In this document: in pieces, positions 14,726-21,072 of the stretch
Layout of the letters: each line of letters starts with the position of its first letter
Numbering within the stretch: position 1 is the stretch's first letter
Assembly (NCBI GenBank): GCA_035485475.1
Contig: DATHOA010000027.1
Coordinates: forward strand, 1 to 21,072
Length of the DNA: 21,072 nucleotides
Origin: DAIDKA01 sp035485475
GTDB lineage: Bacteria > Pseudomonadota > Gammaproteobacteria > Steroidobacterales > Steroidobacteraceae
Reading direction: 5' to 3'
Program-made: the position numbers and the translations under genes
Notes under the pieces: model-generated
Told to the model about the DNA's origin: nothing
Database searches by the model: none
What the model saw: the letters and a program-made list of their open reading frames with translations, nothing else

Positions 14726-16587
14726 CACGACTCCTTGGCAACGCGCGCCAGTACGGCGCCTTCGCTGACCTGATCGCCCGCGGCGACCGCGAGACTGCTG
14801 ATCACACCATTGCAGGGCGCCTGCAGCGCCAGCTCCATTTTCATCGCCTCGAGGATGAGCAGGGACTGTCCTTTCTTCACCGTCTGTCCGTTGCGTGCGG
14901 CCACGCTGATGACGCGACCGGGCATCGGGGCCAGCACACTCCCGTCGCCGTCCGCTTCGATGCTGCTGCCACCCGTGGACCTCGGGATACCGAAACTCCA
15001 CGCCTCGCCCCGTATGAACAGCACCTGCTCAGCGCCGACCGTAACCCCCGCTGCGGGGCGCGGATCGATCGGTACCGTGTAGCTGCCATCCCCGATCGCG
15101 ACGCTGACCTTAAGGTATGGTGCGGCATTGCTGCGAAAGCCCAGCAGCGCATGCCAGGCATCATCGGTTGCCTGCCTGGCCAGCGCACCGGCCGCGGCCT
15201 CGATGACGTCCGGCGACGGGAGAGCGGCCGGAATCACACTGGCCGCGTGGCGTTCGAGGAATCCCGTGTCGAGATCACCGGCGATGAACGCCGGATGGCG
15301 CGCCACGCGCGCGAGCAATGCGGCATTGGTACGCACCGGCCACACTTCCACGCTCTCGCAGGCCAGCGCCAGTTGCCGCGCGGCGGCGCTGCGGGTGGAC
15401 GCGTGCACAATCAGCTTCGCGATCATCGGATCGTAGAAACCCGTGACCTCATCGCCCTGCTCCACGGCGCTGTCGATGCGAATGTCCGTGGGCAGTACCA
15501 GGTGCTGCAACCGACCGGTCGATGGCAGAAATCCCGTGGTCGGGTTCTCGGCATACAGTCGCGCCTCCATGGCATGGCCGTCGATCCGCAGTTCCTCCTG
15601 GCGCCGCGGTAACCGCTCCCCGCAGGCGATCCGTAATTGCCACTCCACCAGGTCCTGCCCGGTGATGGCCTCGGTCACCGCATGTTCGACCTGCAGGCGG
15701 GTGTTCATTTCCATGAACCAGATGTGATCCGCATGCAGGCCCTGGGACGCATCCGCGATGAACTCGATGGTTCCGGCGCCGACATAGTTGACGGCCATGG
15801 CCGCCCGTACGGCCGTCTCGCACAGGAAGGCGCGGGTTGCGGTGTTGATGCCGGGGGCGGGCGCCTCTTCGATGACCTTCTGGTGGCGGCGTTGCAGTGA
15901 GCAGTCGCGTTCGAACAGATGCACGACCTGGCCCTGGGAATCGCCGAACACCTGCACCTCCAGGTGCCGCGGTGAGGAGATGTATTTTTCCAGCAGCACC
16001 CGATCCTCGCCGAATGCCGCGGCGGACTCGCGCCGGCACGATGCCAGCGCTGCAGCGAAATCCTCCGCGGTCTCGACGCGGCGCATACCCTTGCCGCCAC
16101 CGCCGGCAACGGCCTTGATCAGGATCGGATACCCGATCGTCTCGGCCTCGCTCTTCAGGCGGGCCGGGGATTGGTCGGCACCCAGGTAGCCGGGCGTCAC
16201 GGGCACACCGGCCTGCATCATCAGGTGCTTGGCGGCGTCCTTGAGTCCCATGGCGCGGATCGCCTTGGGCGGCGCGCCGACCCACAGCAGGCCGGCGGCC
16301 TGCACCGCTTCGGCAAACGCCGCATTTTCCGAAAGAAATCCATAGCCCGGATGGATTGCCGCCGCCCGGGTCGCGGCGGCGGCGGCGAGGATTTTCGCGC
16401 CGTCCAGGTAACTGTCGCGTGCGGGCGGTGCACCGATCGCCACGGCCTCGTCCGCTTCCCTGACGAAGGGCGCGTGCGCATCGGCGCTGGAGTACACGGC
16501 GATCGTGCGCACTCCCAGGCGCCGCGCGGTACGAATGATGCGCCGGGCGATCTCCCCGCGATTCGCAATCAACAATGATTCCATCAT
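14725..16587 (-). CDS. liuD: Methylcrotonyl-CoA carboxylase, biotin-containing (alpha) subunit
   Basis: This 620-residue protein is biotin carboxylase plus biotin carrier in one chain. With the neighbouring beta subunit it carboxylates 3-methylcrotonyl-CoA to 3-methylglutaconyl-CoA. The N-terminal carboxylase starts SLLIANRGEIARRIIRTARR and has IHPGYGFLSEN (78-88), the ATP-grasp glycine loop AGGGGKGM (161-168), ERDCSLQRRHQKVIEEAP (226-243) and FMEMNTRLQVEH (291-302). The carrier domain has APMPGRVI and the biotin-attachment motif EAMKMEL, with Lys583, 37 residues from the C-terminus. The length is slightly short for the family (650-670), because the middle domain is compact. Acetyl- and propionyl-CoA carboxylase subunits look similar; the choice rests on the pairing with a LiuB-type beta subunit and LiuA. 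The start (ATG at 16587, or the next codon) is 5 bp after the beta-subunit stop and has no strong ribosome binding site of its own. Confidence 0.92.
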   Translation of the reverse strand: MMESLLIANRGEIARRIIRTARRLGVRTIAVYSSADAHAPFVREADEAVAIGAPPARDSYLDGAKILAAAAATRAAAIHPGYGFLSENAAFAEAVQAAGLLWVGAPPKAIRAMGLKDAAKHLMMQAGVPVTPGYLGADQSPARLKSEAETIGYPILIKAVAGGGGKGMRRVETAEDFAAALASCRRESAAAFGEDRVLLEKYISSPRHLEVQVFGDSQGQVVHLFERDCSLQRRHQKVIEEAPAPGINTATRAFLCETAVRAAMAVNYVGAGTIEFIADASQGLHADHIWFMEMNTRLQVEHAVTEAITGQDLVEWQLRIACGERLPRRQEELRIDGHAMEARLYAENPTTGFLPSTGRLQHLVLPTDIRIDSAVEQGDEVTGFYDPMIAKLIVHASTRSAAARQLALACESVEVWPVRTNAALLARVARHPAFIAGDLDTGFLERHAASVIPAALPSPDVIEAAAGALARQATDDAWHALLGFRSNAAPYLKVSVAIGDGSYTVPIDPRPAAGVTVGAEQVLFIRGEAWSFGIPRSTGGSSIEADGDGSVLAPMPGRVISVAARNGQTVKKGQSLLILEAMKMELALQAPCNGVISSLAVAAGDQVSEGAVLARVAKES

Positions 16588-16592
16588 GGGGG

Positions 16593-18164
16593 TTACATCC
16601 GGAACGACCCGAACCTGGGTCGATCGGGAATCGGGGCGTTGAGCGCGGTCGCGAACGCGAGGCCCAGCACATCGCGCGTCTGCGCCGGATCAATGATCCC
16701 GTCGTCCCACAAGCGGGCGGTCGCGTAATAGGGATTGCCCTCGGCCTCGTAACGATCACGCACGGGGGATTTGAAGGCCGCCTCGTCCTCGGCACTCCAG
16801 GATTCCCCGCGCGCCTGCATGGCGTCGCGTTTGATGGTGGCCAACACGGCGGCGGCCTGTTCGCCCCCCATGACACTGATACGACTGTTGGGCCAGGAGA
16901 ACAGGAAGCGCGGCGAATACGCCCGACCGGCCATGCCGTAATTGCCGGCGCCGAAGCTGCCGCCGATGAGCACGGTGATTTTCGGCACCGTGGCGGTGGC
17001 CACGGCGGTTACGAGTTTTGCGCCATCCTTGGCGATACCGCCGGCCTCATACTTGCCGCCGACCATGAAGCCGGAAATATTCTGCAGAAACAGCAACGGG
17101 ATGCGTCGCTGGCAGGCCAGCTCGATGAAGTGAGTGCCCTTCAGGGCGCTTTCGGAGAACAGCACTCCGTTGCTGGCAAGAATCCCGATGGGCATGCCCC
17201 ACAGGTGCGCAAATCCACACACCAGCGTCGTGCCATACAAGGCCTTGAACTCGTGCAGTTCGGAGGCATCGACCAGCCGCTTGATGATCTCCCGGACATC
17301 GTAGGGCGCGCGTACATCGGTCGGAATGACGTCATACAGGCTCTGGGGAGCAAACTGCGGCGGGCGCGGTGCTCGCAGTTCGAGCGGTGCCGGCGGCAGC
17401 GTATTCAGGCGGCTGACGATGTCGCGCACGATGAGCAGTGCGTGCTCGTCATCCGCGGCGACATGATCAACGACCCCGGAGCGTCGCGCGTGGGTATCGG
17501 CACCGCCGAGTTCCTCGGCCGAAATGACTTCCCCGGTGGCCGCCTTGACCAGCGGCGGACCGGCCAGAAAGATCGTGCCCTGGTTGCGCACAATCACGGA
17601 TTCATCGGACATCGCCGGGACATAGGCACCCCCGGCCGTACAGCTACCCATGACACAGGCGATCTGGGCGATGCCATCGGCGGACATCTGCGCCTGGTTA
17701 TAGAAGATGCGCCCGAAATGTTCCTGGTCGGGGAACACATCGGCCTGGTAGGGCAGATTGGCACCGCCGGAGTCCACCAGATAAATGCACGGCAGGTGGT
17801 TCTCGTGCGCAATGCGCTGGGCACGCAGGTGCTTCTTCACCGTCAGCGGGAAGTACGCGCCGCCTTTGACCGTTGAATCATTGGCGACAATCATGACCAG
17901 GCGCCCGCAGACCCGACCGACACCGGCAATCAGCCCAGCGCCCGGCGCCTCGTCAGCGTAGAGTCCGAAGGCGGTCAGTTGACCGATTTCCAGGAACGGC
18001 GCGCCGGGATCGAGCAGGCGCATGACGCGATCCCGCGGCAGCAGTTTGCCGCGCGCGGTATGGCGCGCGCGCACGGCCGCAGGTCCCCCCAAGGCGGCCG
18101 CGGCGACCCGTTCGCGCAGCTGTGCGGCCAGTTCGCGATTGACCCGCGCGTTGTCGTCCGTCAT
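16593..18164 (-). CDS. liuB: Methylcrotonyl-CoA carboxylase, carboxyltransferase (beta) subunit
   Basis: The 523-residue carboxyltransferase transfers CO2 from carboxybiotin to 3-methylcrotonyl-CoA. Motifs specific to the methylcrotonyl branch are visible: IANDSTVKGGAY-like IVANDSTVKGGAYFPLTVKK, DSGGANLPYQADVFPDQEHF (131-150), GRIFYNQAQMSADGIAQIAC, MGSCTAGGAYVPAMSDE and IFLAGPPLVKAATGE. In the second half are FLQNISGFMVGGKYEAGGIA, the oxyanion-hole glycines IGGSFGAGNYGMAGRAYSPR, and FSWPNSRISVMGGEQAA. The ATG at 18164 is inside an ATGA overlap with the liuA stop and begins MTDDNARVNRELAAQLRERV, which fits the family. A longer frame from 18266 would run into liuA. It works as a complex with the biotin subunit encoded 5 bp downstream. 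Confidence 0.94.
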   Translation of the reverse strand: MTDDNARVNRELAAQLRERVAAAALGGPAAVRARHTARGKLLPRDRVMRLLDPGAPFLEIGQLTAFGLYADEAPGAGLIAGVGRVCGRLVMIVANDSTVKGGAYFPLTVKKHLRAQRIAHENHLPCIYLVDSGGANLPYQADVFPDQEHFGRIFYNQAQMSADGIAQIACVMGSCTAGGAYVPAMSDESVIVRNQGTIFLAGPPLVKAATGEVISAEELGGADTHARRSGVVDHVAADDEHALLIVRDIVSRLNTLPPAPLELRAPRPPQFAPQSLYDVIPTDVRAPYDVREIIKRLVDASELHEFKALYGTTLVCGFAHLWGMPIGILASNGVLFSESALKGTHFIELACQRRIPLLFLQNISGFMVGGKYEAGGIAKDGAKLVTAVATATVPKITVLIGGSFGAGNYGMAGRAYSPRFLFSWPNSRISVMGGEQAAAVLATIKRDAMQARGESWSAEDEAAFKSPVRDRYEAEGNPYYATARLWDDGIIDPAQTRDVLGLAFATALNAPIPDRPRFGSFRM

Positions 18165-19312
18165 GCGCCGATCAGCTCGCGACCGATCAGGAAGCGGCGG
18201 ATCTCGTTGGTTCCGGCCCCGATATCGTAGAGCTTGGCGTCGCGCAACAGGCGCTCGACCGGCCACTCTTTCGTATAACCCGCACCGCCGAGGGCCTGAA
18301 TCGCTTCCAGGCAGGTCCGCACCGCATTCTCGGAGGCCAGCAATATCGCGCCGGCCGCATCCTGCCGACTGCCGCGCCCGGCATCGCAGGCCCGGGCCAC
18401 GGCATACACGTAAGCGCGTGCGGAATTCGCGGCCACGTACATATCGGCAATCTTGCCCTGCATCAGCTCGAAGGTGCCGATGGCGCGCCCGAACTGTTTG
18501 CGCTCCCGCACGTAGGGCAGCACGACATCCAGACAGGCCTGCATGATGCCGATGGGACCCGCGGCGAGCACCGCCCGCTCATAATCCAGACCGCTCATCA
18601 GCACGCGTACCCCGCCGTCGAGTTCCCCGAGGATGTTCTCGGCGGGCACCTCGCAGTCACGGAAAACGAGCTCGGCGGTATCCGAGCCGCGCATGCCCAT
18701 CTTGTCGAGCTTCTTCGAGACGCTGAATCCCCCGATCCCTTTCTCGACCAGGAAGGCCGTGATGCCCTGGGACTCAGCCGAGGTTCGCGCGTAGACCACC
18801 GTCGTGTCGGCATGCGGCGCATTGGTGATCCAGAACTTCGTGCCATTGAGCACATAGCGCTCACCGCGCCGCTCGGCCTTCAGCTGCATCGATAGCACGT
18901 CGGACCCGGCGCCGACTTCGCTCATCGCCAGTGACCCGACATGCTCACCGCTGATCAGCTTGCCCAGATAACGCTTCTTTTGCGCCGGGGTGCCCCAGCG
19001 GCGGATCTGGTTGATGCAAAGGTTGGAGTGCGCACCATAGGACAGTCCGATGGAGGCCGAAGCCCGGGACACCTCCTCCATGGCGATGACATGTTCGAGA
19101 TAGCCGAGCCCGAGCCCACCCCACTCCTCTTCGACGGTAATCCCATGCAGGCCGAGCTCGCCCATGGCCGGCCACAGCTCACGCGGGAAGACATTGCTGG
19201 CATCAATTTGCGCAGCGCGGGGTGCAATGTTCGCGGCGGCGAAGCGCGCGGTCGACTCGCGGATCGCATCCGCCGTCTCACCCAGCCCGAAGTCCATCGC
19301 AAGCTCGGCCAT
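18161..19312 (-). CDS. liuA: Isovaleryl-CoA dehydrogenase
   Basis: This 383-residue FAD enzyme of the acyl-CoA dehydrogenase family oxidises isovaleryl-CoA to 3-methylcrotonyl-CoA and passes electrons to ETF. Visible blocks are MDFGLGETADAIRESTARFA, GLHGITVEEEWGGLGLGYLE, SRASASIGLSYGAHSNLCIN, the flavin-site motif LAMSEVGAGSDVLSM (about 128-142), WITNAPHAD, KLDKMGMRGSDTAEL and IQALGGAGYTKEWPVERLLR. The catalytic base typical of isovaleryl-CoA dehydrogenases is present as Glu245 in SGLDYERAVL, while the position that carries the base in short- and medium-chain enzymes is not Glu (YDIGAGTNEIRR). This combination separates it from other family members. The start at 19312 matches known LiuA proteins and lies 43 bp after the synthetase stop. 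A GTG at 19336 is possible, and a longer frame from 19462 would enter the upstream gene. Confidence 0.94.
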   Translation of the reverse strand: MAELAMDFGLGETADAIRESTARFAAANIAPRAAQIDASNVFPRELWPAMGELGLHGITVEEEWGGLGLGYLEHVIAMEEVSRASASIGLSYGAHSNLCINQIRRWGTPAQKKRYLGKLISGEHVGSLAMSEVGAGSDVLSMQLKAERRGERYVLNGTKFWITNAPHADTTVVYARTSAESQGITAFLVEKGIGGFSVSKKLDKMGMRGSDTAELVFRDCEVPAENILGELDGGVRVLMSGLDYERAVLAAGPIGIMQACLDVVLPYVRERKQFGRAIGTFELMQGKIADMYVAANSARAYVYAVARACDAGRGSRQDAAGAILLASENAVRTCLEAIQALGGAGYTKEWPVERLLRDAKLYDIGAGTNEIRRFLIGRELIGA

Positions 19313-19355
19313 AGCAGCAATATCCCCGCGGAACACTTCAGGCCATTCTACGACC

Positions 19356-21072
19356 TCATGACTGAAGTTCGAGGAGATTGCGAAAGTAGTCGAGCGATTC
19401 GGGGTTCGCGAGCGCCGCGCGGTTGCGCACCGGCTGGTTTTCGATGACCGCGCGCACGGCAAGCTCGGAGGCCTTGCCGTTGAGGGTACGCGGCAGATCC
19501 GGCGCGGCGAGGATCCGGGCGGGAACGTGCCGCGGCGTGGTGGCGCTGCGGATGCGATCGCGGATGCGCCGCTTCAGGGACTCATCGAGAATGACGCCGG
19601 GCGCCAGCTGCACGAACAGCACGATGCGGACGTCCCCGGCGAAGCGCTGACCGACGGCGAGCGCTTCGCTGATTTCGGGCATGCCGGCCAGCGCCGAGTA
19701 CAGCTCGCCGGTGCCGATGCGCACCCCGCCGGGCTTGAGCATCGCATCGGAGCGGCCGAGGATCACGAGGCCGTCGTGTTCGGTGATCAGGGCATGATCG
19801 CCGTGATGCCACACATTCGGATAGCGTTCGAAGTAGGCGGCATGAAACAGCCGCCCGTCGCGATCGTTCCAGAACCCGATCGGCATGGCGGGGAACGGGG
19901 CGGTGCACACCAGCTCGCCGGGCTCGCCGCGCAGCGGATGTCCGGCCTCATCGAAAATGTCGACCGCCATGCCCAGGCCGCGACACTGCAGCTCGCCGGG
20001 GTATACGGGCAGCAGCGGACAGCCCAGTCCAAAGCAGGACACGATATCGGTGCCACCGGAAATCGAGGCGACCTGCACGTCCTGCTTGATGTCGAGGTAG
20101 ATGCGCTCGTAGCTGGCCGCAGGCAGTGGTGAGCCGGTCGACAGGATGGCGCGCAGCGCGGACAGGTCGACTCGCGCGCCGGGCCGGAACTCACTTTTTT
20201 CCAGGGACGCCAGGTACCGGGCGCTGGTGCCGAAGACCGTGATGCCTTCCTCCGCGGCCATGCGCCACAGCGCGCCGGGGTCGGGATGAAACGGCGAACC
20301 GTCGTACAGCACCAGTGTCGTTCCGCAGGCCAGCGCGCTCATCTGCCAGTTCCACATCATCCAGCTGCAGGTCGTGTAGTAGAACAGCCGGTCGTGCCGC
20401 TTCAGGTCGGTGTGCAGCAGATGCTCCTTCTGGTGCTGCAGCAGCGTGCCGCCGACCCCGTGCACGATGCACTTCGGGGCGCCGGTGGTGCCGGAGGAGT
20501 AGAGGATGTACAGCGGGTCGTTGAAATTGACGCGCTCGAAGCGGATGTCCTGGGCGTGAGTCCCAAGTTCCGCGAAGCGCTCGGCGTGCGCGAGGCCCGC
20601 GAGCGGCGGCAGCGGATCGAGGTAGCCGACCACGGCCACGCACTCGAGGCTCGGCAGTTGCGCGATGAGCTCGGTGAGCGCCGGCAGGCTGTCGAATCGC
20701 TTGCCGGCGTAGCTGTAGCCGTCGGCGCAGAACAGCACCTTCGGGGCAATCTGCCCGAAGCGCTCCAGCAGCGCACTGTTACCGAGGTCGGGCGAACACG
20801 AAGACCAGATCGCGCCGCGCGCCGCGGTCGCCAGCATCGCGACGCAGGCTTCGGGAATGTTCGGCAGCACGGCGGCAACGCGATCGCCGCGGCCGACCCC
20901 GTGGGCTGCGAGCCAGGCCGCGACCCGCGCCACGGCCGCATGCAGTGCATTGAAGGAGAGCTGCGTGCGCTCGCCCCGCTCATTGCGAAAGATGAGCGCG
21001 GGCTGCTCGTCGCGATGACGCAGCAGGTTCTCCGCAAAGTTGAGTTGCGCGCCCGGAAAGAAGCGGGCACCG
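19356..21072 (-). CDS. Acetoacetyl-CoA synthetase, N-terminus beyond window
   Basis: The frame is open from the right edge to a TGA at 19356, giving 571 residues of a protein usually about 650 long; the first 80-100 residues are missing. It activates acetoacetate with ATP and CoA to acetoacetyl-CoA through an acetoacetyl-AMP intermediate. The visible part opens with RFFPGAQLNFAENLL, the marker of this branch. It then has the AMP-binding loop YILYSSGTTGAPKCIVHG, HQKEHLLHTDLKRHDRLFYY, TTCSWMMWNWQMSALACGTT, VASISGGTDIVSCFGLGCPL, WHHGDHALITEHDGLVILGR, SDAMLKPGGVRIGTGELYSA, and the catalytic Lys motif PRTLNGKASELAV near the end. Acetyl-CoA synthetases lack the CSWMMWNWQMSALA signature. It is the most upstream visible gene of the leucine operon, and its substrate is the acetoacetate released by HMG-CoA cleavage. 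A GTG at 20933 is only an internal codon. Confidence 0.93.
   Translation of the reverse strand, partial: GARFFPGAQLNFAENLLRHRDEQPALIFRNERGERTQLSFNALHAAVARVAAWLAAHGVGRGDRVAAVLPNIPEACVAMLATAARGAIWSSCSPDLGNSALLERFGQIAPKVLFCADGYSYAGKRFDSLPALTELIAQLPSLECVAVVGYLDPLPPLAGLAHAERFAELGTHAQDIRFERVNFNDPLYILYSSGTTGAPKCIVHGVGGTLLQHQKEHLLHTDLKRHDRLFYYTTCSWMMWNWQMSALACGTTLVLYDGSPFHPDPGALWRMAAEEGITVFGTSARYLASLEKSEFRPGARVDLSALRAILSTGSPLPAASYERIYLDIKQDVQVASISGGTDIVSCFGLGCPLLPVYPGELQCRGLGMAVDIFDEAGHPLRGEPGELVCTAPFPAMPIGFWNDRDGRLFHAAYFERYPNVWHHGDHALITEHDGLVILGRSDAMLKPGGVRIGTGELYSALAGMPEISEALAVGQRFAGDVRIVLFVQLAPGVILDESLKRRIRDRIRSATTPRHVPARILAAPDLPRTLNGKASELAVRAVIENQPVRNRAALANPESLDYFRNLLELQS

Noticed and set aside
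15449..16876. Minus-strand open frame of 475 residues in a second frame
   Set aside because: It overlaps the biotin-subunit gene in a different frame and is Arg/Pro/Gly-rich with no domain; the real frame has all biotin carboxylase motifs.

Overview
The window is GC-rich DNA, almost fully coding, from a Gram-negative bacterium: it encodes a TonB-dependent outer-membrane receptor, a lipoprotein and several exported proteins. The protein style (small TonB receptor, DUF3300/DUF2950 pair, leucine-catabolic gene cluster) suggests a gammaproteobacterium of the Xanthomonadales/Steroidobacterales kind. That placement is inference; there is no rRNA or marker gene. I see no mobile elements, CRISPR arrays, tRNAs or rRNAs. 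Genes at both edges are cut off by the window.

Region 1 (1-6872) is a peptide-type (Dpp/Opp-like) ABC importer. The family 5 solute-binding protein (minus strand, cut at the left edge) diverges with 11 bp between start codons from two permease genes and a fused two-domain ATPase, which are coupled by 4-bp start/stop overlaps. A TonB-dependent receptor follows on the same strand, so outer- and inner-membrane uptake of one ligand may be encoded together.

Region 2 (6934-9836) is a divergent pair: a secreted protein of unknown function (minus) and a membrane protein with an N-terminal helix-turn-helix, one membrane segment and a PD40/TolB-like beta-propeller (plus). The 146-bp gap between them holds candidate promoters and two tandem imperfect 20-bp repeats, which look like an operator. 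The pair could be a one-component envelope sensor and a target gene.

Region 3 (9843-12568) is a minus-strand operon of three exported proteins: DUF3300, DUF2950 and a small lipoprotein. It diverges from an integral membrane protein with two DoxX-like halves (12659-13471). The gap between the two start codons carries a nearly symmetric -10 element that could fire in both directions.

Region 4 (13419-21072) is a tightly packed minus-strand operon for leucine/isovalerate breakdown: acetoacetyl-CoA synthetase (cut at the right edge), isovaleryl-CoA dehydrogenase, both methylcrotonyl-CoA carboxylase subunits, a MaoC-fold hydratase and a CitE-like lyase. The usual LiuC (crotonase) and LiuE (HMG-CoA lyase) are absent from the visible part. 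The MaoC and CitE proteins sit where those steps would be needed, as in the Mycobacterium tuberculosis Rv2498c-Rv2502c locus. The likely route is isovaleryl-CoA to methylcrotonyl-CoA, methylglutaconyl-CoA, HMG-CoA, then acetyl-CoA plus acetoacetate, with acetoacetate reactivated by the synthetase. This is the most interesting system in the window.
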